Source of the DNA: Alteromonas sp. ALT199 | GTDB taxonomy: Bacteria > Pseudomonadota > Gammaproteobacteria > Enterobacterales > Alteromonadaceae | DNA length: 64,000 bases | Assembly (NCBI RefSeq): GCF_018619335.1 | Contig: NZ_JAHHDX010000159.1 | Span: forward strand, 1-64,000 | Direction: 5' to 3' | Shown here: positions 15,124 to 25,302 of the stretch, piece by piece | How the letters are laid out: every line of letters starts with the position of its first letter | Position numbering within the stretch: position 1 is the first letter of the stretch | Notes under the pieces: generated by a model | What the model was told of the DNA's origin: nothing | Seen by the model: the letters and a program-made list of their open reading frames with translations, nothing else | The model's database searches: none | Translations under genes and position numbers: made by a program

Positions 15124-16683
15124 GTGTCACGGAAGTTAATAAAATCTGGTCTTATTGTCAGTATTATGACCTTGGTATCGCGAGTATTAGGTCTGGTTCG
15201 CGATGTTGTCGTAGCCAAGCTCATGGGCGATGGGGCGGCAGCAGACGTGTTTTTCTTTGCCAACAAAATTCCTAATTTTCTTCGTCGTCTCTTCGCTGAA
15301 GGTGCGTTTGCGCAAGCATTTATTCCGGTATTAACCGAAGTTCACGAGAACGACAGTAAAAAACAGCTAAGAGAATTTGTTGCGAAAATTAGCGGAACGT
15401 TAGGTGCTATCGTTTTTGTGGTATCTATCATAGGGGTTATCGCATCGCCAGTTTTGGCCGCGCTATTTGGCACTGGATGGTTTGTCGCTTGGCTTGAAGG
15501 AGATGAAGCCGGTGATAAATTCGTGCTTGCGTCGACGATGCTGAAAATTACTTTCCCTTATTTGGCGTTTATATCCCTGACTGGGCTCTCAGGGGCAATA
15601 TTAAATACGCTCAACAAGTTTGCGGTTGCTGCGTTTACCCCTGTGTTACTTAATGTGTGCATTATTGCATGCGCAATATACTTAGCACCTACGCTGGAGC
15701 AACCCGCTTACGCCCTAGCGTGGGGTGTCTTTATTGGTGGTATCGTTCAGTTTTTGTTTCAACTACCGTTCTTGTTCAGAGCAGGGCTTCTGGTTAAGCC
15801 GAAGTGGGGCTGGCACGACGAAAACGTGGTTAAGGTCCGGACCTTAATGATACCCGCATTATTCGGTGTGTCAGTAGGGCAAATTAACTTGTTGTTCGAT
15901 ACCTTTATTGCCAGCTTTTTAGTTACCGGCTCTATAAGCTGGTTGTACTATTCTGACAGGCTACTTGAATTTCCTTTGGGACTTTTCGGTATCGCTATCG
16001 CAACGGTTATCTTACCTACGCTATCCCGAAACCATGTAAGTAATAACCCTAAAGCGTTTGCCGCGAATATCGACTGGGCGTTTCGCATGGTGTGTTTATT
16101 GGGTATTCCTGCGGCCGTAGGGCTTGGTGTGATGGCTAGACCTATTTTAACCGTTATATTTCAGCGCGGAGCGTTCACCGCTGACACTGCCATCATGGCG
16201 TCTTACTCGCTTACTGCATATTCGTTTGGCTTACTCAGCTTTATGCTTGTTAAAATTCTTGCGCCAGGTTTTTATTCTCGTCAAGACACCAAAACGCCGG
16301 TGAAATTTGGCATCTGGTGTATGGTTGCTAATATGGTGTTTAACGTTGTTCTAGCGATACCCTTTGGCTACGTAGGATTAGCCATTGCCACCAGTATGTC
16401 AGCTACGTTAAACGCCGCTTTGCTCTATATTACGCTTCACCGCCAAGGTGTGTTTGCATTGAGCCGCACATCTGTGCTGTTCATTGCGCGCGTAGTAATA
16501 GCGAGTGCTGCTATGGGCGGGCTTATTTATTACCGAGATCTAGGCTTAGCTTTCTTTGATTTATCCCTTTCAGCCCAAATGCTAGAAGTAGGAATAACAA
16601 TTGCGCTGTCTGTCATTTTGTTTATGACTACTATGGTTGTACTGGGCATGCGACCTAGGCACTTCAGAAGCGGCGGCGGTTAA
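15124..16683 (+). CDS. murJ: Lipid II flippase MurJ
   Basis: MurJ moves lipid II across the inner membrane for peptidoglycan synthesis. The protein has about 14 membrane segments and the family blocks SRVLGLVRDVVVAKLMG (with the essential Arg), PNFLRRLFAEGAFAQAFIPVL, and LEFPLGLFGIAIATVILP. I chose the GTG at 15124, giving 519 residues (E. coli 511), because GGAAA lies eight bases upstream and the product then starts like other MurJ proteins. A GTG at 15082 would add 14 hydrophobic residues without a ribosome site. It is followed by ribF, as in related genomes. Confidence 0.93.
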   Translation: MSRKLIKSGLIVSIMTLVSRVLGLVRDVVVAKLMGDGAAADVFFFANKIPNFLRRLFAEGAFAQAFIPVLTEVHENDSKKQLREFVAKISGTLGAIVFVVSIIGVIASPVLAALFGTGWFVAWLEGDEAGDKFVLASTMLKITFPYLAFISLTGLSGAILNTLNKFAVAAFTPVLLNVCIIACAIYLAPTLEQPAYALAWGVFIGGIVQFLFQLPFLFRAGLLVKPKWGWHDENVVKVRTLMIPALFGVSVGQINLLFDTFIASFLVTGSISWLYYSDRLLEFPLGLFGIAIATVILPTLSRNHVSNNPKAFAANIDWAFRMVCLLGIPAAVGLGVMARPILTVIFQRGAFTADTAIMASYSLTAYSFGLLSFMLVKILAPGFYSRQDTKTPVKFGIWCMVANMVFNVVLAIPFGYVGLAIATSMSATLNAALLYITLHRQGVFALSRTSVLFIARVVIASAAMGGLIYYRDLGLAFFDLSLSAQMLEVGITIALSVILFMTTMVVLGMRPRHFRSGGG

Positions 16684-16741
16684 TTATTAAGTGAATTATT
16701 AATATAAGCGAAAAGGCACCGGGTCAGAATGGCGCGTATGC

Positions 16742-16770
16742 TTGGTATTGTGCTCGCGGTCGGCTATAAT
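16742..16770 (+). promoter_or_regulatory. Candidate promoter of ribF
   Basis: TTGGTA (16742-16747), a 17-base spacer, and a perfect TATAAT (16765-16770) lie 44 bases before the ribF start. A dyad, GCTCGCG with CGCGAGC (16752-16777), encloses the -10 box and is followed by TTTGATTTT, so it might act as an operator or as a weak terminator for murJ. Confidence 0.6.
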
Positions 16771-16813
16771 CGCGAGCTTTGATTTTCTAGCAGTTAAAAG
16801 GTAGTGGCTAACA

Positions 16814-17734
16814 GTGGAATTTATCCGCGGGCTATACAATGTAAAACCGCACCATAAAGGGTGTGTGCTCACTATTGGCAAGTTCGATGGCGTACACCGT
16901 GGTCATCAAGCCGTGCTGGCCAACGTGCTTGAAAAAGCGAAATCGCTATCACTTCCAGCCACCGTCATGGTGTTTGAGCCGCAGCCAGAAGAAGTCTTTA
17001 TGCCTGATATGGCGCCAGCTCGTATTAGCCCTCTTCGCGAAAAGTATGAATTGCTGCATCAACAAGGTGTAGACAGACTACTTGCTGTTCGATTTAACGC
17101 TGAGTTTGCTAAACAAAGTGCCGACACCTTCGTTCACGATTTATTGGTGGACAAATTGGGTGTTAGATTTCTTGTTGTTGGCGATGATTTCCGTTTTGGC
17201 AATGGCCGAAAGGGGGATTTTGAGATGCTTGAAGCGGCGGGTCGTCAGTACGGCTTTGAAGTGGTAAGTACCCATAGTTTTACTATGCATGCTCACCGCA
17301 TAAGCTCTACCGCGGTGCGAGAAGCTTTAGCCGACAGTGAATTTGGCCTATCTACTGAGATGTTAGGCCGCCCTTTTGCTATTCACGGCAGGGTGGTTCA
17401 CGGCGAGAAGAAAGGTCGCACCATTGGTTTTCCAACGGCCAACGTGATGTTGAAACGCCAAAGAACGCCTATTCATGGTGTGTTTGCGGTTCGTGTTGAC
17501 GTAGATGGGGAGCACTTTAATGGCGTTGCGAATATAGGTACTAGACCGACTGTTAACGGCGTAAGAAATCAGCTAGAAGTTCATATTTTCGATTTGTCAT
17601 CTGACTTATATGGAAAGCCCATAACGGTATTCCCAATGGCAAAAATAAGAGATGAAATAAAATTTGATTCTTTTGAAATGTTGAAAGAACAAATTCAGGC
17701 AGATGCAGCACAAGCGCGTCTGTTATTAGCATAG
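16814..17734 (+). CDS. ribF: Bifunctional riboflavin kinase / FAD synthetase
   Basis: RibF converts riboflavin to FMN and then to FAD. The N-terminal adenylyltransferase domain (about residues 1-185) has the TIGKFDGVHRGHQ nucleotide-binding motif, DDFRFGNGRKGD and ISSTAVREAL. The C-terminal kinase domain (about 186-306) has GRTIGFPTANV, HGVFAV and NIGTRPT. At 306 residues it matches the family. The start is GTG, with the product MEFIRGLYN aligning with the E. coli start. It lies between murJ and ileS, the common order. Confidence 0.96.
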   Translation: MEFIRGLYNVKPHHKGCVLTIGKFDGVHRGHQAVLANVLEKAKSLSLPATVMVFEPQPEEVFMPDMAPARISPLREKYELLHQQGVDRLLAVRFNAEFAKQSADTFVHDLLVDKLGVRFLVVGDDFRFGNGRKGDFEMLEAAGRQYGFEVVSTHSFTMHAHRISSTAVREALADSEFGLSTEMLGRPFAIHGRVVHGEKKGRTIGFPTANVMLKRQRTPIHGVFAVRVDVDGEHFNGVANIGTRPTVNGVRNQLEVHIFDLSSDLYGKPITVFPMAKIRDEIKFDSFEMLKEQIQADAAQARLLLA

Positions 17735-17892
17735 TTAAACGTGATAAAGTCGCAAAAAGTTTCTGCGCGTGTTTGTTTCATTGAGTTCGGCTCGTAAGCA
17801 TGGATTCTTGTTCACGAAACCTATAAGCAAGCTGCTGTGCTAAAGCAAATTACTTCGCTCTCGCGGTAGTGAGAACGACATACAGTTTTACG

Positions 17893-17921
17893 TTGAACCC
17901 TTTAAATTCAGCGTTTTAATT
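17893..17921 (+). promoter_or_regulatory. Weak candidate promoter of ileS
   Basis: TTGAAC and TTAATT are spaced by 17 bases in the 268-base ribF-ileS gap, 82 bases before the ileS start. Both hexamers match consensus only partly. The rest of the gap shows nothing that I can name. Confidence 0.3.
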
Positions 17922-18002
17922 TGAACATCGCAAAATGAATATCGCCTTCACAATGTTTTAGTGCATTGGGTGAAAATTAAGGTAACCGGATAATACAATT
18001 TT

Positions 18003-20822
18003 ATGAGTGATTACAAAGCCACACTGAACCTTCCAGAAACTGCGTTCCCGATGCGCGGTAACCTTGCTCAGCGAGAGCCGAAAATGCTTAAAGACTGGCA
18101 AGAGAAAGGGGTATACAGCAAAATTCGTGAAGCGAAAAAAGGTAAAAAGCCGTTTATTCTTCACGATGGCCCTCCATATGCAAATGGCGATATTCATATT
18201 GGTCACGCGGTTAACAAGATTCTTAAGGACATTATTGTAAAGTCGAAAAACCTTTCTGACTTCGACTCTCCGTATGTTCCTGGTTGGGATTGTCACGGTC
18301 TGCCTATTGAATTGATGGTAGAAAAGAAAGTAGGTAAGCCCGGCAAAAAAGTAACGGCAGCTGAATTCCGTCAAAAATGTCGCGAATATGCACAGAAGCA
18401 AATCGACGGTCAAATGTCTGACTTTAAACGCTTAGGTGTATTTGGTGAATGGGATAACCCATACAAAACCATGGACTTCAAATCTGAAGCCGACATCATT
18501 CGTGCGCTAAGTAAAATTGTTGATTCTGGTCACTTAGAAAAGGGTTTTAAGCCTGTTCATTGGTGTACAGATTGCGGTTCAGCGCTTGCTGAAGCAGAAG
18601 TTGAATACAAAGATAAAGTGTCTCCAGCTATCGACGTTAAATTTCCAGTAGCTGATGTAGCCGCTATTGCAGAAGCATTTGGCGTGTCTGAAGGTGATTT
18701 AACTACGCACAAAGCAGGCGTTGTCATTTGGACCACTACTCCTTGGACACTGCCGGCCAACCGAGCCATTAGCTTACATCCGGAACTTACCTATGCGATT
18801 GTTGAAGTTCAGCCTTCTAACGAATGGTTAATAGTGGCGCAAGACCTGCTTGAAAGCTGTATGAGCCGATACAGTGTAGAAGATTACCGCGAAGTAGCCA
18901 CCTGTACAGGTGAAGCACTTGATAGGCTAAAAGTGAATCACCCATTCTTAGACCTTGAAGTACCGCTAATTCTTGGCGATCACGTAACTACCGAATCTGG
19001 TACCGGCTGTGTACACACAGCGCCCGCTCATGGTGTAGACGATTTTAACGTTGGTAAGCAATACGATATCGAGGTGTACAACCCAGTAGGTAATAACGGT
19101 GTTTACCTTGAAAACACACCGCTATTTGCAGGCAAGTTTGTCTTTAAAGCTAACGATGAAATTATCGAAACGGTAAAAGAGAAGGGCAACCTTGTCTTAA
19201 ACGTTAAATACGAGCACAGCTACCCGCATTGCTGGCGTCATAAAACGCCAATTATTTTTCGTGCTACGCCACAGTGGTTTATTAGCATGGATAAGAAAGG
19301 TCTTCGCGCTGAATCACTTGAGCAAATTAAGCAGACTAAATGGATCCCAGAGTGGGGCCAAAACCGCATTGAAAAAATGGTTGAAGGTCGCCCAGACTGG
19401 TGTATCTCACGTCAACGTACCTGGGGTGTGCCTATTCCACTATATGTGCACAAACTTACCGGTGAAATTCACCCTGAGTCTGCGGCATTGATGGAAAAAG
19501 TTGCAGTTGAAGTTGAAGCAAAGGGTATTCAAGCGTGGTGGGATTTAGACGACTCAGTACTGCTTGGTAGCGAGTTAGACAACTACGAGAAAGTGACCGA
19601 TACCCTAGATGTATGGTTTGACTCGGGTGTTACTCACTACTTTGTTGTAGACCGTCGTGACGATATTCCCGCGTCAGCCGATTTATATCTTGAAGGTTCT
19701 GACCAGCATCGCGGTTGGTTCATGTCTTCGCTTATGTCATCCACTGCCATGCATGGTCACGCGCCTTATAAAGAAGTGCTAACCCACGGCTTTACGGTAG
19801 ATGCCCACGGCAGAAAAATGTCGAAGTCGGTGGGCAACGTTGTGGCACCTCAGGAAGTCACTAATAAGCTAGGTGCTGATATCCTTCGTCTATGGGTGGC
19901 GTCTACTGACTATCGCGGTGAAATTGCAGTATCGGATGAAATCTTAAAGCGTGCTGCAGATGGCTACCGCCGCGTACGTAACACCGCACGTTTCTTGCTT
20001 GCTAACCTTAATGGTTTCGCTGTTGAAGATGCGGTTGCAGAAGAAGATATGGTAGCCCTTGATCGCTGGATTGTTGCTCGCGCCAAGGCACTTCAGGAAG
20101 AACTTATCGAAGCGTATGATAATTACGATTTACTAGTCGTGTCACAGAAGCTTACGCACTTCTGTTCAATTGAACTGGGTTCTTTCTATTTAGACGTGAT
20201 TAAAGACCGACAGTACACAGCCAAAGCAGATGGCCTGGCCCGTCGTTCATGCCAAACGGCCATGTATCATATCATTGAAGCATTGGTACGCTGGATGGCG
20301 CCTATTACCAGCTTTACTGCTCAAGAAATCTGGGAAACGTTACCTGGCGAGCGTAGTGAGTTTGTATTTACTGAAACCTGGTATGAAGGTTTTAATAATT
20401 TTACGCAAAGTGATACGTTTAACGATGCCCTATGGCATCAAGTACTAAGCGTAAAAGATGCGGCAAACCAAGCGATGGAACAGGCGCGTAAAGATGGCGA
20501 ACTGGGTGGGTCACTAGAAGCGAGTATTTCGCTTTATGCTACCGAGTCATTATACAACGTACTAGCTAAGCTTGAAGATGAGCTACGTTTCGTCCTTATC
20601 ACGTCAGGCGTTACGCTTACGAAAGTAGACGATGCACCGTCTGAAGCAAAAGCCACAGACGTAGAAGGTTTATGGCTGAGCGTTGATAAAGCAAGCGGTG
20701 AAAAGTGTGTTCGCTGCTGGCATCATCGTGAAGATGTAGGCTCACATGAGGGTCACGAGGAGCTTTGTGGTCGCTGTGTGACTAACATTGAGGGTGATGG
20801 AGAAGAGCGTCACTATGCTTAA
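18003..20822 (+). CDS. ileS: Isoleucyl-tRNA synthetase
   Basis: This 939-residue class I synthetase charges tRNA-Ile. The HIGH motif is at residues 65-68 within [12 protein letters not shown] and the KMSKS loop at about 605-609. The CP1 editing domain contains [13 protein letters not shown] and [12 protein letters not shown]. The C-terminal zinc finger reads [12 protein letters not shown] then CGRC. The length equals that of E. coli IleS (938). This is the bacterial, mupirocin-sensitive type, judging by length and zinc finger. It overlaps the lspA start by eight bases, as in other ileS-lspA pairs. Confidence 0.98.
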   Translation: MSDYKATLNLPETAFPMRGNLAQREPKMLKDWQEKGVYSKIREAKKGKKPFILHDGPPYANGDIHIGHAVNKILKDIIVKSKNLSDFDSPYVPGWDCHGLPIELMVEKKVGKPGKKVTAAEFRQKCREYAQKQIDGQMSDFKRLGVFGEWDNPYKTMDFKSEADIIRALSKIVDSGHLEKGFKPVHWCTDCGSALAEAEVEYKDKVSPAIDVKFPVADVAAIAEAFGVSEGDLTTHKAGVVIWTTTPWTLPANRAISLHPELTYAIVEVQPSNEWLIVAQDLLESCMSRYSVEDYREVATCTGEALDRLKVNHPFLDLEVPLILGDHVTTESGTGCVHTAPAHGVDDFNVGKQYDIEVYNPVGNNGVYLENTPLFAGKFVFKANDEIIETVKEKGNLVLNVKYEHSYPHCWRHKTPIIFRATPQWFISMDKKGLRAESLEQIKQTKWIPEWGQNRIEKMVEGRPDWCISRQRTWGVPIPLYVHKLTGEIHPESAALMEKVAVEVEAKGIQAWWDLDDSVLLGSELDNYEKVTDTLDVWFDSGVTHYFVVDRRDDIPASADLYLEGSDQHRGWFMSSLMSSTAMHGHAPYKEVLTHGFTVDAHGRKMSKSVGNVVAPQEVTNKLGADILRLWVASTDYRGEIAVSDEILKRAADGYRRVRNTARFLLANLNGFAVEDAVAEEDMVALDRWIVARAKALQEELIEAYDNYDLLVVSQKLTHFCSIELGSFYLDVIKDRQYTAKADGLARRSCQTAMYHIIEALVRWMAPITSFTAQEIWETLPGERSEFVFTETWYEGFNNFTQSDTFNDALWHQVLSVKDAANQAMEQARKDGELGGSLEASISLYATESLYNVLAKLEDELRFVLITSGVTLTKVDDAPSEAKATDVEGLWLSVDKASGEKCVRCWHHREDVGSHEGHEELCGRCVTNIEGDGEERHYA

Positions 20823-21360
20823 GCTCTTTCGCGAAACTGGGCTTCGCTTTTTATGGATAAGCGCAACTGCGCTTATCCTTGATCAATGGAGCAAGTATAC
20901 GGTTATCGACAGCATGTCTCTTTATCAGTCGATACAGATATTGCCGTTTTTTAATTTTACTTACGTGCACAACTACGGCGCGGCATTTAGCTTTTTAGAA
21001 AATGCGGGCGGTTGGCAGCGATGGTTTTTTACTGCGATTGCAGTTGTAGTAAGTGTGGTGATTTTATGGTGGCTTAAACAATCACCTCGGTCACAAAAAA
21101 TGCTGCCGGTTGCATTTGCTTTTATTTTAGGTGGCGCACTAGGTAACGTTTACGACCGTCTTGCACACGGGTATGTCATCGACTTTCTAGATTTCTACGT
21201 AAACAATTATCATTGGCCGGCATTCAATATTGCCGACAGTGCAATATTTATTGGTGCAGCTTTACTTATTCTCGACATGTTCAAAAATGGCGACAAAAAA
21301 AGTGAAGATAACGGCGTAGAATCAAAAGCCAACTCTGCAACTAGCGAAACCACTAAGTAG
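20815..21360 (+). CDS. lspA: Prolipoprotein signal peptidase II
   Basis: LspA cleaves the signal peptide of diacylated prolipoproteins in the inner membrane. The 181-residue product has four membrane segments and the family blocks [26 protein letters not shown] and FNIADSAI. Asp114 and Asp141 are the catalytic pair, at the same numbers as in E. coli. I chose the ATG at 20815, which overlaps the ileS stop. The longer GTG start at 20788 would add nine polar residues. The C-terminal tail (about 160-181) is charged and low in complexity. Confidence 0.95.
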   Translation: MLKLFRETGLRFLWISATALILDQWSKYTVIDSMSLYQSIQILPFFNFTYVHNYGAAFSFLENAGGWQRWFFTAIAVVVSVVILWWLKQSPRSQKMLPVAFAFILGGALGNVYDRLAHGYVIDFLDFYVNNYHWPAFNIADSAIFIGAALLILDMFKNGDKKSEDNGVESKANSATSETTK

Positions 21361-21374
21361 TACTCGGAAAGGTT

Positions 21375-21842
21375 ATGACAGATTCATTAGAAATTGGCGC
21401 TGATAGCGAAGTTATTCTTCACTTTGATTTAAAGCTAGAAGATGGCTCTGCCGCTGATAGCACTCGTGTAAACAATAAACCTGCCAAAATGGTTATGGGC
21501 GACGGCAGCCTTACATCTAACTTTGAAGCATGTTTACTAGGGCTAAAGAAAGGCGATAAAAAAGCCTTTACGTTGGCGGCCAATGACGCCTTCGGCGAGC
21601 CTAATCCTAACAATATCCATTATATGGATAGAAGCCGTTTTGGGGCTGATTTAAAGATTGAAGAAGGTATGATATTAGCTTTTTCTCAGCCAGACGGCTC
21701 AGAAATTCCGGGTATTATTCGTAGTACTGCCGGAGATTCTGTAACGGTGGATTTCAATCACCCGCTAGCAGGGCAGACAGTTATCTTTGACGTTGAAATT
21801 ATTGATGTCAAACCTGGCGTGTCAGCACAAGGTGGAAACTAG
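21375..21842 (+). CDS. fkpB: FKBP-type peptidyl-prolyl isomerase (FkpB/SlpA)
   Basis: This 155-residue SlyD-like FKBP has the inserted IF (insert-in-flap) domain: [13 protein letters not shown] at the start, a central [17 protein letters not shown] segment, and [18 protein letters not shown] at the end. It catalyses proline isomerisation and has chaperone activity. It lacks the metal-binding His/Cys tail of SlyD, unlike the gene at 35157-35672. The lspA-fkpB-ispH order is conserved. Confidence 0.93.
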   Translation: MTDSLEIGADSEVILHFDLKLEDGSAADSTRVNNKPAKMVMGDGSLTSNFEACLLGLKKGDKKAFTLAANDAFGEPNPNNIHYMDRSRFGADLKIEEGMILAFSQPDGSEIPGIIRSTAGDSVTVDFNHPLAGQTVIFDVEIIDVKPGVSAQGGN

Positions 21843-21844
21843 TT

Positions 21845-22789
21845 ATGCAAATTCATTTAGCTAACCCTCGTGGCTTTTGCGCAGGCGTTGACAGAGCTAT
21901 CACTATCGTTGAGCGAGCGCTTGAAATGTTTGAGCCGCCAATTTATGTACGCCACGAAGTGGTACACAACAAATTTGTGGTAGACGGATTACGCGAGCGT
22001 GGCGCGCTATTTGTCGACGAACTTCACGAAGTGCCAAATGATAGTATAGTGATTTTTTCTGCTCATGGTGTGTCGCAAGCAGTAAGAATGGAAGCTGAGA
22101 GTCGAGGGCTTAAGGTGTTTGACGCAACGTGCCCTTTAGTCACGAAAGTACATATGGAAGTAACCCGGGCTAGCAAAACAGGTACAGAGTGTATTTTAAT
22201 CGGTCATGCTGGTCACCCTGAAGTAGAAGGTACTATGGGCCAGTACAGCAATGAAGAAGGCGGAATTTATTTAGTTGAGTCTGAGGCTGACGTGGCAACA
22301 CTGGAAGTTAAAGATCCAACAAACCTTTATTATTGTAGCCAAACTACGCTATCTGTAGATGATACTGCCGATGTTATCGACGCGCTTCGCGCCAAGTTTC
22401 CTAAAATCAATGGCCCAAGAAAAGACGATATTTGTTATGCCACTCAAAATCGTCAAGACGCAGTGCGCGATTTATCGCAAGACTGTCAGGTCTTACTTGT
22501 GGTTGGCGCCCAGAATAGTTCTAACTCAAACCGCCTACGTGAACTTGCCGAAAAAATCGGTGCTAAAGCACACTTGATTGCTGATGCCAACTGTATTCAG
22601 AAAGAGTGGCTTGATGGCGTTGACCATATTGGTGTTACCGCCGGCGCGTCTGCGCCTGAAGTCTTGGTGCAAGGTGTGGTAAACAAGCTTAAAGCATGGG
22701 GCGCGGTCTCAGCCTCTGAACGAGCCGGGCGAGAAGAGAATGTTGAATTTGCCGTACCCAAAGAGTTAAGGGTTAAACAGATCGTTTAA
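21845..22789 (+). CDS. ispH: 4-hydroxy-3-methylbut-2-enyl diphosphate reductase
   Basis: IspH performs the last step of the MEP isoprenoid pathway, reducing HMBPP to IPP and DMAPP with a 4Fe-4S cluster. The three cluster cysteines lie in [23 protein letters not shown] and [10 protein letters not shown]. The catalytic Glu lies in [14 protein letters not shown], and [12 protein letters not shown] is present near the end. At 314 residues it matches E. coli (316). It starts two bases after the fkpB stop and is the last gene of the ileS-lspA-fkpB-ispH run. Confidence 0.98.
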   Translation: MQIHLANPRGFCAGVDRAITIVERALEMFEPPIYVRHEVVHNKFVVDGLRERGALFVDELHEVPNDSIVIFSAHGVSQAVRMEAESRGLKVFDATCPLVTKVHMEVTRASKTGTECILIGHAGHPEVEGTMGQYSNEEGGIYLVESEADVATLEVKDPTNLYYCSQTTLSVDDTADVIDALRAKFPKINGPRKDDICYATQNRQDAVRDLSQDCQVLLVVGAQNSSNSNRLRELAEKIGAKAHLIADANCIQKEWLDGVDHIGVTAGASAPEVLVQGVVNKLKAWGAVSASERAGREENVEFAVPKELRVKQIV

Positions 22790-22815
22790 TACTGCTTGGG
22801 TAGAAATCTTTAATG

Positions 22816-22846
22816 AAAACACCGCACTATGTTGCGGTGTTTTTTT
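22816..22846 (+). terminator. Terminator after ispH
   Basis: The stem AACACCGCA with TGCGGTGTT is followed by a T-run, 26 bases past the ispH stop. Confidence 0.92.
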
Positions 22847-23229
22847 ATGCTTTTGTCTACTGGAAATTCAATGGCTTGCGGATAGATAATAATACCTTAA
22901 GTCGAAACGAGATTTAGCTACTCGTAAATTGAAGAAATCGGGCAAGGTATAGAATTCAACTGTACTTTTTTATGCACACGGCGCGATGGTGATTTGGTGT
23001 GATGCCTACTGGCTTTGCAACACTGAGCATTTGATGTGTCCTACTGTCGACCTGTGGTTGTTTGCAATTTAACGGGTCTGTCTTGATTACAACATAAGTT
23101 TACAACCTAAAAAGGTAGCTAAAAATTATACGTTTTAATAACCAATGATACCCAGTGTAATACATTTTTGTCTTACTATACTAAATTGGTGATAACACCC
23201 ATTGTTATGTTTGGGGTTTGGCAAAAGTG
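22847..23229. other. Intergenic region upstream of the pilV operon
   Basis: About 380 bases without a gene. A TATACT hexamer at 23177-23182 lies 48 bases before pilV but lacks a -35 match. I saw no sigma-54 -24/-12 pair. The pilus operon promoter should be here, but I cannot place it. Confidence 0.4.
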
Positions 23230-23880
23230 ATGAGAGTTAAAACGGTGGCGATAAACCAAGTGAAAGGATGCACTATCTACACACAGCGCGGTGTGGGTCT
23301 TATAGAGATCTTAATCACTCTATTTATTTTAGCGGTAGGTTTGCTAGGGGTTGCTGCATTACAATTTACTGGCTCTTTTGCTAACAAAGATGCTATTAGC
23401 CGAACGCAGGCGGAAATGGTAGCTGCGCAAGTAGCAGAGAGATTACGCGCCGCAGCTCGTCCAGCGACTATTGGCGATGGCATGGTGGCAAACAACGACT
23501 ATTTCGCAGACACAACCTATAATTTTTCAGGTTTAAGTTGCTCAAGCTCCTCTCAACCCTATTATGGCTGCTGTTTAACTAGGCCTGCTGACATCCCTAA
23601 CTGTGAAGGACAAACGTGTAGCGAGGCTCAAATGGCCAAATACGACGGCTGGGCGCTATCTTGCTCTGCGGTACAAACCAACCCTCAAACCACCGTGTCG
23701 GTAACCTGTGATGATAGCAATACCGCCGACACCTACAGCTGTAGTCCTGGTTCCCGTGTTGAAGTTTTGCTTATGTGGCCTGTGTCATCAGCCGGCAACC
23801 AACAATACAATCTGAACTCGCGATGCAATAAAGCCGATGGAGACAGCAACGCCTGTGTATTTAAGGACATTACGTTATGA
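23230..23880 (+). CDS. pilV: Type IV pilus minor pilin PilV
   Basis: The class III leader ends RG and the mature protein begins VGLIEILITLFILAVGLLGV, with Glu at +5 and a long hydrophobic helix, as in PilV. PilV joins the minor-pilin complex that primes pilus assembly and displays PilY1. The protein is about 216 residues long and unusually rich in cysteine in its globular part (at least ten). The ATG at 23230 is preferred over a TTG at 23218. It overlaps pilW by four bases (ATGA), so the two are coupled. Confidence 0.88.
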   Translation: MRVKTVAINQVKGCTIYTQRGVGLIEILITLFILAVGLLGVAALQFTGSFANKDAISRTQAEMVAAQVAERLRAAARPATIGDGMVANNDYFADTTYNFSGLSCSSSSQPYYGCCLTRPADIPNCEGQTCSEAQMAKYDGWALSCSAVQTNPQTTVSVTCDDSNTADTYSCSPGSRVEVLLMWPVSSAGNQQYNLNSRCNKADGDSNACVFKDITL

Positions 23881-24734
23881 TCAGCCGTTATCAGCGCAAG
23901 CAGCATGGTTTTTCACTCGTAGAGTTAATGATTACTTTGACTCTTGGCTTGGTTATTTCTGGCGCAGTAATTCAAGTTTTAGTTAGTTCAAGTGTAACCA
24001 ACAAGCTAAATCAAGCGGTTGCTCAAGTTCAAGAATCAGGGCGATTTATTATGGCTCGATTGTCTGCAGAGTTCTATGAAGTTGGCCGTTATGATCAAAT
24101 TGTAGCAGATGTTGATACGTCTGTGGATATCGTTGCCGAAGCCGCCTATGTTGAAAATCATCCAATTGCCGTAGCCGGTGATTTCCCTACCAACAACACT
24201 TTAGGGAGTGTGCAAACTAACAGCGGTGGCAGCGATAAACTTGTTGTAAGTCTTTTAAATAATGAAGATTGCACCGGCAACCAGCACGGTTATGGAGGCC
24301 GCGAGTTTCACGTTGTTAATCACTATTTTGTGAGTGGCAGTGCGCTAAAATGCACAGGTTACGATGGGCGTGTCCTTCGGGGGCTGAAAGCACAATCTGT
24401 AGCTCCCAAAACAATTACTCTGCTAGACAACATTGAAAGCTTTCAAGTGCAGTTTGGCGTATCAGACGTGATTACAAGCTCAAATGGTCAAGCTGTGACT
24501 TATGTAACAGCCAATGATATTGAAAACCTAAGATCGCTCAATCAACAGGTAGTGTCATTACGCTGGGCTATTATGCTTAAAAGCTATCAAAATGAAGTGA
24601 GGCAAACCCAGTCACAAAAATATACGCTTTTAAATGAAGCGTCAAAAACTATGGATACGGCTCACTATTATCAAGTCTTCTCAAAGACACTAGCGCTAAG
24701 AAATATGAAAAATTTTGTCAGGAGTTCTCAATGA
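23877..24734 (+). CDS. pilW: Type IV pilus minor pilin PilW
   Basis: This 285-residue prepilin has leader KQHG and mature FSLVELMITLTLGLVISGAV, with Glu5. The PilW-typical VQESGRFIMARLSAEFYEVGRYD helix follows. PilW bridges other minor pilins in the priming complex. It overlaps pilV and pilX by four bases each, giving a translationally coupled pilVWX set. Confidence 0.9.
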   Translation: MISRYQRKQHGFSLVELMITLTLGLVISGAVIQVLVSSSVTNKLNQAVAQVQESGRFIMARLSAEFYEVGRYDQIVADVDTSVDIVAEAAYVENHPIAVAGDFPTNNTLGSVQTNSGGSDKLVVSLLNNEDCTGNQHGYGGREFHVVNHYFVSGSALKCTGYDGRVLRGLKAQSVAPKTITLLDNIESFQVQFGVSDVITSSNGQAVTYVTANDIENLRSLNQQVVSLRWAIMLKSYQNEVRQTQSQKYTLLNEASKTMDTAHYYQVFSKTLALRNMKNFVRSSQ

Positions 24735-25294
24735 AACAACAAGGATTAGTCATGGTATTCGCGCTACTTGTTTTGCTTTCCATTACTGTTTTAGGCGTAA
24801 GCGCGGTTACCAGCAGTCTCTCGCAATCTAAAATGGCGGTATCTATGCAACAAAGTGGTTTAGCTTTCGATGCTGCTGAAGCGGCAATTGCAGGCGTGTT
24901 CTTTGAATCAGAAGATGAAATGCTGCTTACTGATGCAACTAAAACTGACCCACTTTCTGAAGCAAGACAAGGTAATGAATTTGACCCAGAGTTAGATACG
25001 ATGAGCTGTTTCGACAATGCTCAATGGACCGATAGGTATATGACCGAAGGCGGCTTGACTGTTGGTGAGAGACACGTAATAGATGGTACATATCAAAGCG
25101 CTGCATCTTCAAAAAGCTGGTCTCGCACGGCATTTATTCGTGAGCAAGCATGTCGAGGCTCGAGCAACGTTATAGGTGGAAGTAATGTTAACTGCCATGT
25201 ATTTATTATTAGAGGCTGCGGAAAAGTTGCGGGGAAGTCCACAGTTGTAGCCAATAGCTTAGCTGCATCCGTTTTTGGCCCAGCTTCACAGTAG
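24731..25294 (+). CDS. pilX: Type IV pilus assembly protein PilX
   Basis: This 187-residue protein has a very short leader, MKQQG, then LVMVFALLVLLSITVLGVSAV. It lacks Glu5, as expected for the PilX/GspK-like member that sits at the pilus tip. FDAAEAAIAG follows, as in PilX. It is followed eight bases later by pilY1, the usual partner. Confidence 0.88.
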   Translation: MKQQGLVMVFALLVLLSITVLGVSAVTSSLSQSKMAVSMQQSGLAFDAAEAAIAGVFFESEDEMLLTDATKTDPLSEARQGNEFDPELDTMSCFDNAQWTDRYMTEGGLTVGERHVIDGTYQSAASSKSWSRTAFIREQACRGSSNVIGGSNVNCHVFIIRGCGKVAGKSTVVANSLAASVFGPASQ

Positions 25295-25302
25295 GTATCA
25301 CA

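Noticed and set aside
16718-16732. CCGGGTCAGAATGG segment sharing GGGTCAGA with the repeat at 188-225
   Set aside because: Only eight bases in common and no dyad; likely chance.
22847-23229. Sigma-54 promoter for the pilV operon
   Set aside because: TGGC and GC elements occur, but not at the -24/-12 spacing.
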